Assembly: GCF_900113655.1 (NCBI RefSeq)
Contig: NZ_FOQF01000013.1
Span: forward strand, 1 to 64,000
Reading direction: 5' to 3'
Source: Pseudobutyrivibrio sp. OR37
GTDB lineage: Bacteria > Bacillota > Clostridia > Lachnospirales > Lachnospiraceae
DNA: 64,000 bases
Shown here: positions 52,091-61,400 of the stretch, piece by piece
How the letters are laid out: the number at the start of each line of letters is the position of its first letter
How positions within the stretch are numbered: the stretch's first letter is position 1
The notes under the pieces: model-generated
Told to the model about the DNA's origin: nothing
What the model saw: the letters and a program-made list of their open reading frames with translations, nothing else
Databases searched by the model: none
Made by a program: the position numbers and the translations under genes

Positions 52091-54640
52091 ATGAAATTAC
52101 AGTTCTATAAAAAAGGCATACCTACCAAAATTATCAAAAGATCTGGCATTTTATTTGCCATTTTTATCTGTGCCGTAATCTTCTTTGAAATAATCACAAA
52201 CATTACTGAAACAAAGGAGGTTACCAAGCTAGCCAAGCCTTCCCTTCCTATTGTTTCTGTTAATTATCTGCAGGATGCTTCCAGTCAGCTTCACGGCTAT
52301 GTTTCAAAAATGGACCCAGCTTACATGCGTGATGCCATAATCCCACTGGATGCCAATCGTACAGTTTCATTATCTATAGACGCCAAAAAATACGATATAG
52401 ATAATGTTTCCTATGAAATACGCTCACTTGATACTCAGCGAAACATCTCCAACAACGATTTAGATTACACCACCGAAGATGGCATAATCACAGCCAGCTT
52501 CCAGGCGGAAAATCTTATCGAAAAGAATGAAGAGTATCTTCTTATCATTACTCTCACCAGTGGAGACAAGGAAATCTACTATTACACCCGTATAATGCAG
52601 CCAGACGGATGCCACGAGGAAGAGATACTTGATTTCGCCCAGTATTTCCATAATACAGCCCTTTCAGAGGACGCTACAGACCTTGCTACCTATATCGAGC
52701 CAAAATCTACTGAAAGCAATGATTTGAACCATGTAACCATTAATTCAAATCTATCTCAGGTTTCCTACGGTACCTTTGACGGACAGCAGGTAGGTGATTG
52801 CAACATCGCCCTCACCGATATCAGTACCAATTACGTAAGCCTTACTCTTTCCTATGTGTTATCAAGAGACAATTTTGATAAGAAGGAATATTATTCTTGC
52901 TCAGAAGACTTCCGTATTCGCTACACCTCCGATAGAATTTATCTGCTGGCCTACGACAGAACCATGAATCAGATTTTGGATGCCAATTCTGTGGATTTTG
53001 CCGATAATGTGCTATCAATCGGCATTACCAATCCTGATTTACAGTATCTTTCAAACGAAACAGGTACTATTGTTTCCTTCGTTCAGAACGGCTCACTTTA
53101 CGAATACAATCAGACAGACCGCAAGATTAAGCAGATTTTCAGCTTTATTGATGATGCCACTGATATCCGTTCCGTTTACGACCAGCATCAGATTCTTCTA
53201 TTAAATATAGATGAAAGCGGAACCATGGATTACGTCGTATACGGATACATGAATTCAGGCAGTCACGAAGGCGAATGCGGTATCAATTTGTTCCACTATG
53301 ATGCCATCGAGGATACCTCTACCGAGCAGGTTTTCATCACCTCTACAAGCTCTTACCAGATTTTGAACGCCAACTTCTCAGAGCTTTTGTATGAAACAGC
53401 GGATAACGATTTCTACATCATGGTCAACGGCACACTCCTTTACATGTCTCTAAACGAGCTGACCACCAAGGAGCTTATGACAGGCCTGGATGATGCTAAA
53501 TATGCTGTGTCCGGCTCCCGCAGATATTTCGCCTGGATGGATGAGGAAAACATGTCCGATACCATTCATATCATGGATTTGGAGACTGGCTCTTCCTTCG
53601 ATATTACAGCAGGCAACGGACAGCTTCTAAAGCCACTTGAATTTTTGGATGATGATTTAATATACGGTACTCTAAATAAAAACGATATTACTACTGACGG
53701 TGCAGGCTCTACTATTTACCCTATGTACAAGCTCACCATTGCCGATGTTTCTCAGGGTAACAGTCGCGAGCTTATGACCTACCAGAAGCGTGGTTACTAT
53801 ATTACTGATACTTCAATCGATTCCTACACTATTTACCTGGAAAGAATCCAGATTGGTCAGGATGGCATTATTACTGCTGCAGACCCTGATACCATCAAAA
53901 ATAGCGCCGGAGAACAGAACAAGGCTGTTGATATAGCCCTTGCTACAGATGATGTTAAACAGCAGATTGTAACCCTTACAATGGCACCTTTAGCTGAAGA
54001 CGAAAAGCTGGGCCGAATCGATTATGATATTACAGGACTTGTGCTAGCTGATGCAGGCAGAAACATCTCTGTATCTTCAGCAAGCAGCTCAACTCAGTAC
54101 TATGTATATGTTGGAAATAAGGTTGCCATCGCAACAGACGATTTACTATCTGCAATTACCCTTGCAGATGAAGAAATGGGAATAGTATTAGATAATACCC
54201 CTAAATATATATGGAAACGAGGCCGTAAGGCTTATCAGAATTCAATTTCAGATATTGCTGTAGGCTCAAGCGATTCCGAGGCTTCAGGCTCTGCCAAGGC
54301 ACTATCGGCAATGCTTGTAAATGCTGGGGAAAATGTGCAGGTTCACACACTATTAGAATCTGGAGAAACACCTATCTCCATCCTAAGAAAGACTCTTAAG
54401 GATTATGATATTTTAGATTTAACTGGTGCCAGCCTTACACAGGTGCTATATTACGTAAACCAGGGCATCCCGGTATATGCTTACACTGGTGAAGACACTG
54501 CAGTGCTCATCGTAGGATATGATGCTTCATCTATCTCCTACTTCAATCCTACTACCAGCTCTGTCGGTAAAATGGGCATCACCGAAGCCACTGAATATTT
54601 CTCAACCTTCGGAAACGTATTTGTATCTTATATCAAATAA
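52091..54640 (+). CDS. Single-pass protein with propeller-like middle and C39-like, likely inactive, end
   Basis: This 849-residue protein has a membrane segment near 19-38, then a large outside part. The middle (about 300-560) has repeated strand-turn segments (RIYLLAYDR, DFYIMVNGTLLYMSL, YFAWMDEENMSD) that suggest a beta-propeller. The last ~130 residues resemble a C39-like papain-type domain (QVLYYVNQGIPVYAYTGEDTAVLIVGYD, then YFNPTT), but the active Cys near GSAKALSAML and the His before VLIVGYD are not present (A/S and T instead). It is thus probably a binding domain. It is divergent from the LTA-synthase-like gene. Function unknown; a surface polymer role is only suggested by position. 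Confidence 0.75.
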   Translation: MKLQFYKKGIPTKIIKRSGILFAIFICAVIFFEIITNITETKEVTKLAKPSLPIVSVNYLQDASSQLHGYVSKMDPAYMRDAIIPLDANRTVSLSIDAKKYDIDNVSYEIRSLDTQRNISNNDLDYTTEDGIITASFQAENLIEKNEEYLLIITLTSGDKEIYYYTRIMQPDGCHEEEILDFAQYFHNTALSEDATDLATYIEPKSTESNDLNHVTINSNLSQVSYGTFDGQQVGDCNIALTDISTNYVSLTLSYVLSRDNFDKKEYYSCSEDFRIRYTSDRIYLLAYDRTMNQILDANSVDFADNVLSIGITNPDLQYLSNETGTIVSFVQNGSLYEYNQTDRKIKQIFSFIDDATDIRSVYDQHQILLLNIDESGTMDYVVYGYMNSGSHEGECGINLFHYDAIEDTSTEQVFITSTSSYQILNANFSELLYETADNDFYIMVNGTLLYMSLNELTTKELMTGLDDAKYAVSGSRRYFAWMDEENMSDTIHIMDLETGSSFDITAGNGQLLKPLEFLDDDLIYGTLNKNDITTDGAGSTIYPMYKLTIADVSQGNSRELMTYQKRGYYITDTSIDSYTIYLERIQIGQDGIITAADPDTIKNSAGEQNKAVDIALATDDVKQQIVTLTMAPLAEDEKLGRIDYDITGLVLADAGRNISVSSASSSTQYYVYVGNKVAIATDDLLSAITLADEEMGIVLDNTPKYIWKRGRKAYQNSISDIAVGSSDSEASGSAKALSAMLVNAGENVQVHTLLESGETPISILRKTLKDYDILDLTGASLTQVLYYVNQGIPVYAYTGEDTAVLIVGYDASSISYFNPTTSSVGKMGITEATEYFSTFGNVFVSYIK

Positions 54641-54648
54641 TTTAGTCC

Positions 54649-54729
54649 GTAAGTTACATTAACAAGCTTAATAATTCCACGCTCATAGATTATTCGCTTA
54701 GGAATCATTAAAGCTTGTTAATTACTTAC
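54649..54729. repeat. Long inverted repeat between convergent genes
   Basis: Arms of about 29-30 bases (54649-54678 and 54701-54729) share TTAACAAGCTT and GTAAGT blocks and the ATTCC/GGAAT ends, with a few mismatches, around a 22-base centre. There is no T-tract. It lies between the stops of the 849-aa gene and the YhhN gene and could be a terminator of unusual form or a mobile element remnant. Confidence 0.75.
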
Positions 54730-54733
54730 TCAT

Positions 54734-55384
54734 CTAAAGGCTATAGATAAATAATAATATTGCTACATAATAAGTCGCGAGGTTCAGGTAGTGGACCCCG
54801 CGCTTATTTTTTATATGACTAAAATGATAGAAATATAAAAATAATATTGTGAAATCACTGATTAAAAACAGCACACCTGCTCTTCCAAGCCATGGCAGCC
54901 CGTTCAAGCCACATTCTACGGCCTTTAAGGTCATTGTAGATACAAAATAGCAATAGATAAGGCATGGAACAAATAGGGAGCCCATGTGCAAATGACACCA
55001 ATGCCTCATACCTACTAATATGAGACATGGTACTATTGGGAAGATATACACCATGGCGCTGGTTTTATCGCTAATTCTGCACATATAATTAAGGAAACCC
55101 ACATGTCCCAACATAAACGCTATGATTCCAAGAACCATAAACTGCTTTCTAAGATAGGTATTATACAAGCCCATCAGAATATCTCCCACAAAGCATGCTA
55201 AAAGGGCCCATATCAGAAGTCCCAGCTTTTCACTGTAGTAATAATTCAAAAAGAAAATCACCAAAAAGGAGATGCTACACACCACCTTTAGAGGGACGTA
55301 GTATCTCCTTGAATATCTATTATCACATACAGCAAATAATGCAATTATAAGTGCTACATAAATAATAGTTTCTGCTATAATCAT
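54734..55384 (-). CDS. YhhN family membrane protein
   Basis: This 216-residue protein has about eight membrane segments and the YhhN/TMEM86 pattern: PLKVVCSISFL near the start, CFVGDILMGL, FMLGHVGFL, VLFLISDFTILFL and LNLATYYVAILLF. Animal members are lysoplasmalogenases; the bacterial role is not well established. It is 12 bases after the MucBP-type protein gene and probably in the same transcript as the sortase. Confidence 0.85.
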   Translation of the reverse strand: MIIAETIIYVALIIALFAVCDNRYSRRYYVPLKVVCSISFLVIFFLNYYYSEKLGLLIWALLACFVGDILMGLYNTYLRKQFMVLGIIAFMLGHVGFLNYMCRISDKTSAMVYIFPIVPCLILVGMRHWCHLHMGSLFVPCLIYCYFVSTMTLKAVECGLNGLPWLGRAGVLFLISDFTILFLYFYHFSHIKNKRGVHYLNLATYYVAILLFIYSL

Positions 55385-55396
55385 TTTTCCACCTGA

Positions 55397-57070
55397 CTAT
55401 TCGTCATCGTTCCTCCCTGATATTATTGCTTCAAGCTTTCTCTGATTACCTAAAAGGATAGCACCTGCACCTAGCATAAAGATAGCAAGGCAAAGAAGAT
55501 ATCTGCTATCAAAGCCATCCGCTGTTTTTGGTGTTGTATCCTTTACGTGACCAGCTGAAATAGAGCCATCACTGCTTACTTTATAGGTAACTGTAGTTGT
55601 TGTCTTGCCCTCTGTTACCCTAAGAATTGTCTCTGCATATCCATCCACATACTCAAATCTGACTATATGGTCGCCAATGGAAAACAGCTTAACAAATCCT
55701 CCTGTAAAAGTAAGGATAGTGGAACCAGAAGCAATGGTATATCTATTTGGATCTATTCTAACCTGATCCACGAAAATACCTGTAAGCTTGCTAACTTCGC
55801 CGTTGCAAACAATCTTGACTGGTCCATTCTCTCTAACTATTGTCTGATTAGCTCCCTCAATAACCTGGTATTTAGCCATAAGTGATGAATCAATCTCACT
55901 CTTTAATACTGGCTGATTACCTGTTACTGCTGGTGTTGCTGAAGCACTGCTACTACTGCTACCGCCTTCAGTATTTCCTCCAGGTGTTGGTGCAGGAGTA
56001 GAGCCTGTTGCCTTATATTTGAAGGTTACATTCTGAGTTGCTGCACTTGTAACCTCATATTTTGTAGTATCACCAAATACCTTGTAACCATTATGTGTTA
56101 CAGGAATTATTATTATACCTACCTTGTAATGATTAGCTTGACCCACATTAGTCGAAACCTTTGTCACGCCCTTGCTGTCGTAGAATTCCTCTGTGATAGT
56201 TACCAAAGGATCACTTGAGCTTGCCTGCTCAACAAAGGTAAATGTGTAGGTCTTGTCTGTGACAACTGGTGCCTTCTCATCCCATTTGTAGGTGATGTCG
56301 TTTTCGTCTGTCAGCACTGTTAAAACTGGAGCTGTTGGAACTGCTGTTGTTGTTCCTCCATCAATAGTGCCACTAGTTTCACCACTTGCTTTTATTAATC
56401 TATATTGAAGTGCATAAGTCTCGGTAGGAGTTGGGGTAGGTGGATTTATATCTGACTCTGAATAATAAATGGTAATATGTCTGGTTTCTGTCTCTCTTGC
56501 AAGGAAAAACTGGGAAACTACTGATTGCTCCTGACTTGTGGATCCTAAGCAGTAAACCACTGTATTATTAGCTGGCCATTTATTTGCCTGTGTACCAAAT
56601 GATGTAATCTGGTCTCCACCTCTTGAACCTGCAAAACGAAGAACGTTTACACTACTTTCACTGAAAGCATCCTGAGCAATTCTTGTTACAGTTTCAGGCA
56701 CTGTAAAATCCTCACCTGCTCCTGCTGGAACCTTCTTTAAGGTAGCTCCTCCATCTTCATATTCTGCTTCTGTACTATCGGAAGCATCTGCTTTAACTAT
56801 TGGCTGCTGAACAGCTTCCTCTACTACTGGCTCAGAAGGTGTCTCTACAGCCTCTTGTATCTCTTCCTCAAGTATTTCTCTTTCAGGCTCTAAATTCTCC
56901 TCAATCACCTCAGCCCCTGGAACTGGTTCAGCGGCAATTTCCTGCAAAACAGGCTCTTCCTCTAAATCTGCCTCAGAGGTAGAACTGCCATAGAACATGA
57001 CTCCTGTGAGAATAATAGATGCGCTAATAAGAATACATCCTGTCTTTTTTAAAAATCCCTTTTTCACCAT
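55397..57070 (-). CDS. Wall-anchored MucBP-like surface protein
   Basis: The protein has 557 residues when started at the ATG at 57068-57070, since the longer frame overlaps the sortase gene. It has a signal segment (about 11-30), a Glu/Pro-rich stalk (35-110), a region resembling leucine-rich repeats of BspA type (AFSESSVNVLRFAG), a MucBP-like repeat (about 250-350; VTITEEFYDSKGVTKVS and VTFKYKATG), a Ser/Gly/Ala linker and a second domain. The C-terminus has TPKTADG, a hydrophobic helix and a charged tail, so it is a sorting signal with a PKTADG-type motif. The sortase encoded 40 bases upstream is its probable partner. The motif differs from LPxTG. Confidence 0.88.
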   Translation of the reverse strand: MVKKGFLKKTGCILISASIILTGVMFYGSSTSEADLEEEPVLQEIAAEPVPGAEVIEENLEPEREILEEEIQEAVETPSEPVVEEAVQQPIVKADASDSTEAEYEDGGATLKKVPAGAGEDFTVPETVTRIAQDAFSESSVNVLRFAGSRGGDQITSFGTQANKWPANNTVVYCLGSTSQEQSVVSQFFLARETETRHITIYYSESDINPPTPTPTETYALQYRLIKASGETSGTIDGGTTTAVPTAPVLTVLTDENDITYKWDEKAPVVTDKTYTFTFVEQASSSDPLVTITEEFYDSKGVTKVSTNVGQANHYKVGIIIIPVTHNGYKVFGDTTKYEVTSAATQNVTFKYKATGSTPAPTPGGNTEGGSSSSSASATPAVTGNQPVLKSEIDSSLMAKYQVIEGANQTIVRENGPVKIVCNGEVSKLTGIFVDQVRIDPNRYTIASGSTILTFTGGFVKLFSIGDHIVRFEYVDGYAETILRVTEGKTTTTVTYKVSSDGSISAGHVKDTTPKTADGFDSRYLLCLAIFMLGAGAILLGNQRKLEAIISGRNDDE

Positions 57071-57110
57071 AGCTTTCACCCTTAACCCAAGTTTATAGAC
57101 GCTAGTGTTG

Positions 57111-58289
57111 TTATCTGACTCTCTTGGCCACAACAAACATTCGTCCATCCTCGGTGTAGGTGTTGCAAGTACTGAGAGTCAGTATCTTGTCAGTCGCACT
57201 TATGTCGATTGTCTCGTCATAAACTGATAAACTTTGGATATTGTCTAGGAACTCCTGAAGCTCGCTGCCTGTTACTGCGTTGATGAAATTGTAGTATTTG
57301 TAGTTTTCATCGTCATCATAGCCTACCGCCGATAAGCCCACGCCTACAATTTCGTACTCCTGCTCTTCATATAGAGTTTTAAAGATTATCGTTTTATGCG
57401 ACTGATAGTAATCCTCTTTCAAGAAACGCTTTAACCCACCAAACATTTCTCCAGAACGCATATTGTGTCCGTAAATGATGGTGTTTGTAGTAGGATTTAC
57501 TATGTCACAACGATAATCAACGAATAAAGTACCTTTTGTACTATTCTTTCCATAGAAATCCCGTCTCAAATAATACTCTGGTTCGCTTACTGTCTGCATC
57601 ACAGGGTAGTTGATGTCTGTATCTACTACCTCCAAAATCCCCACTAAATCAGGATTTTGCTGATATAAATCCACCAATTCAGGAAGAATATCACGGTCCT
57701 CTGGTGCATAATCCTTGTCCCAAGGACTCACAATCATATCCTCTGTTATCTCATTGGAATTTGCGGATTTATTAGACACTTCGTCCCCATTTGAGTTCTC
57801 TACAGAATCTATATCGTCATTTTCATTGTTAATATTAACGTTTTTTTGTGAATTATTAGTGTCCTGAGCGGACTTGACTTCTTGTTGAATTTTCGCCAAT
57901 CGTCTGGTTTCCATTACCTCTTTGATTTCTACTGTGGCATATATACCAATAAGTAGAACTGCCATGGCAACAAAAACCACACCAAGTCTTCTGGAGCTCT
58001 TGGCCTTTGTAGCAGCTTCCTCTATGATTTCTCTATCATCTAATAGTCCGGCAGATTTGTTTGCCACAATATCAGCAATATGCTCTGTATACTGTGCCCC
58101 AATTGGACTGTTAAAAGTGATAATTCCATCGCGAATATCGTTATAAAGACGCAAAGCTACCTCTGGATCTTGGATATCAAGCTCCTCATTGATGCACTCT
58201 ATTTTCTTTACGTCCTCTTGGGCTGCACGATATTCATAGTGGGTTTCAAATTCAAACCCTCCTATGATGAACCTTTTTTTCTCTGCCAT
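57111..58289 (-). CDS. Class B sortase
   Basis: This 392-residue sortase has an unusually long N-terminal cytoplasmic part (about 100 residues), a membrane segment (101-122), an acidic Asn/Ser-rich linker, and the catalytic domain from about 185. It has YGHNM with the His, TLSTC with Cys375 and GRMFVVAKR with Arg383, the sortase triad. Class B is indicated by NYPVMQ, YYLRRDFYG and the helix before the last strands. It would anchor the neighbouring PKTADG protein. The promoter at 58312-58340 and the terminator upstream show that the transcript starts here. Confidence 0.93.
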   Translation of the reverse strand: MAEKKRFIIGGFEFETHYEYRAAQEDVKKIECINEELDIQDPEVALRLYNDIRDGIITFNSPIGAQYTEHIADIVANKSAGLLDDREIIEEAATKAKSSRRLGVVFVAMAVLLIGIYATVEIKEVMETRRLAKIQQEVKSAQDTNNSQKNVNINNENDDIDSVENSNGDEVSNKSANSNEITEDMIVSPWDKDYAPEDRDILPELVDLYQQNPDLVGILEVVDTDINYPVMQTVSEPEYYLRRDFYGKNSTKGTLFVDYRCDIVNPTTNTIIYGHNMRSGEMFGGLKRFLKEDYYQSHKTIIFKTLYEEQEYEIVGVGLSAVGYDDDENYKYYNFINAVTGSELQEFLDNIQSLSVYDETIDISATDKILTLSTCNTYTEDGRMFVVAKRVR

Positions 58290-58311
58290 ACATCAGTACC
58301 TTCTAAATAGA

Positions 58312-58340
58312 ATTCTACCTAAAAGCATTTGTTCTAGCAA
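58312..58340 (-). promoter_or_regulatory. Promoter of the sortase operon
   Basis: On the minus strand TTGCTA (58335-58340) and TAGAAT (58312-58317) are separated by exactly 17 bases, about 20 bases before the sortase start. Both differ from consensus in one or two places. Confidence 0.65.
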
Positions 58341-58383
58341 TTCTCTTTATTTGAAAATATTGTGAACAATTAATTTTAACCGC

Positions 58384-58419
58384 AAAAGGGAGGCCAGGAG
58401 CTTTCGCTCTTAGCCTCCC
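58384..58419 (-). terminator. Terminator of the giant surface protein gene
   Basis: On the minus strand GGGAGGC and GCCTCCC, extended by pairs between TAAGAGC and GCTCCTG, surround GAAA and are followed by TTTTG. It lies about 20 bases after the stop codon. Confidence 0.88.
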
Positions 58420-58437
58420 AAATAATATGGCTTTTAA

Positions 58438-61400
58438 TTATTTAACAATGGCTTCAACATACTCTGACTGGTTAACTGGCTCCAGCTTACCTGTTACATC
58501 AGATATTGCATAGCCCTTTACGTAGTAGTAGTAGGTTACTCCACTGCTAAGGTTTGTATTAGTATATGCTCCTGTATCACGTGGTACTATCGCGCAAAGT
58601 GTTCCCTTGCTTGTAGTATCTGTTGAACGATAGATGTAGTAAACCAATACATTTCCGCCAGTAGGCAGTGTAATTGTTGCCTTTGTAGGGTCGCTTGCGC
58701 TTCTTGTAGCAGTAATAGATGAGGTTTCCACTGATGTAGTATCTTCCACATCCTTTGGTGCACTATAGATTGTTACTCCCTCTTCTGGCTCAGCGTAAGC
58801 CTTTGCAGTAATCCTGTATGTAGTGCTACCCTTAAGACCTTCTAGCTTGTACTCATTAGTGTTTCCAACAATTCTTGTGGTCATATATGCTCTATATGTA
58901 CCATCGCTCTGCTTAACCTCTACCTTAAGCTGAGTGCCCTTTGAAAACAATTCCTTAACCCACTTAACAGTTAATGAATCACCTGTCTTATCTATTACAC
59001 GCAGGTTTGCCACACTCTGCAGGCCAATTGTAAATTGACAGGTTCTAGAGCCTGTAAGATTACCTGATAACTTGTCAGCGTTTGCATTTAATACGATTGC
59101 ACAATCATCTTCTGCTGTACTATATACATTGTTTCCGTAATCAACCTCGTAGTCTCCAGTATTAGTCTCTTCGTCATAAAGCTTGAATTTATATATCTGC
59201 TCACTACTATCAGGATCCTGAAGATTTTTAGATTTAATGCTTACAGCAAATCCTGGCTCCACTGCCTCTCCTGTATATCTGTGGAAATCTCTATCCCATT
59301 CCACAATACATTCATCAATTGGTCTGGCTACGATATTGTAGGTGGTTCTTGCTGTGTTGTTTGTCTGTCTTCCAACATCATAGGTGATTACAGCCTCGAT
59401 TGTTCCCTTATCAGTAAACGCAGGCTTATCCTCAGCCTTGTTAGGGTCAATCTTAATGTTATCCTTAAAATATTCAACGGCTGTAATATTTGCTGTGGAT
59501 ACATTAAGTGTAAACTTTGGAATTATTGGATAGCCAGTATACTTATAATCACCTTCATTGTTATTAACGTATATTTCACTCTCGTTAAAATCAATATCGT
59601 ATCGTACCGTCCTATCACCCTTCCAATACCTAGACTCAACGCCTGAATAAATTACACTACCATAAGATATAAAGTTGTCTGTTTCTCCCGAACCAGAGAA
59701 TTTATAATCCGTTCCTGCTTCAAGTACCACATCTCTAGGGTAATCTACAGTCGCTACTAATACCAGATAGATTCTTGGATTACCAAATGTTATTTCCGAA
59801 CCTGTGTATATCTGTCTAGGCGTTCCGGCAATCAGGTTTTTATTAGAATCCTCATAGTATGCCACTACCTGATCTTCATTACTCAAATTACCCATAATAT
59901 CAAAGTATAGTTCCTTAGTGCCTGTGTAGTTGTTTACACCAGTTATAACAACCCTTGCCTGGCCTGGTATAACGTTGTCGAAATATTGTACCTTAAAGTC
60001 ACCTTCCTCAGTATTTTCATCATACTGTACCAGTGGCTCTCCACCATTAGTCACTCTTACTGCTGGTGTTAACTCGCGTCCCGTGTAATCCTGAGGTTCA
60101 TCCAAGCCTTCAGCAAATTCTGCAACGAAATCCTCCTGTGAGATATCTCTTGCCACTATAATATATCTAAAAGTATATTTAATAGATGCACTACCTACGT
60201 AATAATTACCTGATGATGTAGGATCATTAGCTCCTTCGCCTGTATTTTTAAATGTAATTACAACTTCACCACAGGTTATAATGTCACCATTATCACCAAA
60301 GATTGTCTTGGTATTATCATTGTTATATGTGATTTCTAAGTCGCCATTTTCCCCGCTGCTAATCTGAGATATTCCATTACCACTTCCAAGAGTATTATCA
60401 TATACTGCTATGGTTGGCTGTATTGGTGTTCCACTATATATGCCATAGTAGTAATCAACATATTTAACAGCCTGATCATCTGTTAAATTATGAGCCTTTA
60501 GGTATTTCTTTGCAGTTTCTTCATTTAATCTGGACAATCCTGATACCTTAAAGCTTAATACTGTCTTATCTTCAAATGAACCATCAGCCTTTTTATTTTT
60601 AGCTACAGGGTCTTTTTCTGTTGTAAAGTAATCTCCATGCGCTGCTATAGTTTGTAGATTCTCGATAACAGGTTCAGCTTCTATCTTTTTTCTGCGAATT
60701 CTATATCGTTGAATCATGGTTCCACAGTAGTCGCCTTTACCTGTTATAACTACATATTTGTAGCCAGCATTAGTAGAGATACCGTTACTTGATGTAGCTT
60801 CATTTCCTAAGGCATCTGTGATTGATACACTATAATCCTTTGTGCTAGATAGTCGCTTATTATCAGAAGAAAGTACCTCTGGTGTAGGCTCCTGTGGACG
60901 ACCATTGTAGTCATACGACCAGGCCGCACCTGTTGAATCATAGCTACTATATTGTTCTAAGCGCTCATATGTATGAATAACACCTGAATTATCAGTTACT
61001 TTATATCGAACTATCAGTCCCTGATTATTAATATTCTTACCGATGTTGTATGGTAATGTGATTTCACCTGTATAATCTCCCTGACCTGTAATGGTTATTG
61101 CAGGAGAGGTAGCTGCAACTAATGCATGATTATCATCTGTAGCCCTATTTACCCATTCAGCAGTTCCTGCTGTCTGGGCATTTCTTACAGATAATGTGAA
61201 ATCCCTTTCTTCTAGTAGCTCATAATCCTTTGTTGGAATAATAGGGTCTTTAAGGCCCCTATCTATAATTGTTACTACTGGAATATTATCTTCATCTTCC
61301 TTAACAGTTGTACAATCATAGACGCGGATTTCCAAAGTATCAGAACCTAATCCACCTGTTGTTATAAAGCCAGGCTTATAATCTGCTGCTGTAGTAAAAT

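Noticed and set aside
57071-57148. Longer MucBP-type protein overlapping the sortase gene
   Set aside because: The extra codons are antisense-free but lie in another frame of the sortase 3' end and lack a signal-peptide start; the ATG at 57070 begins directly before the signal segment.
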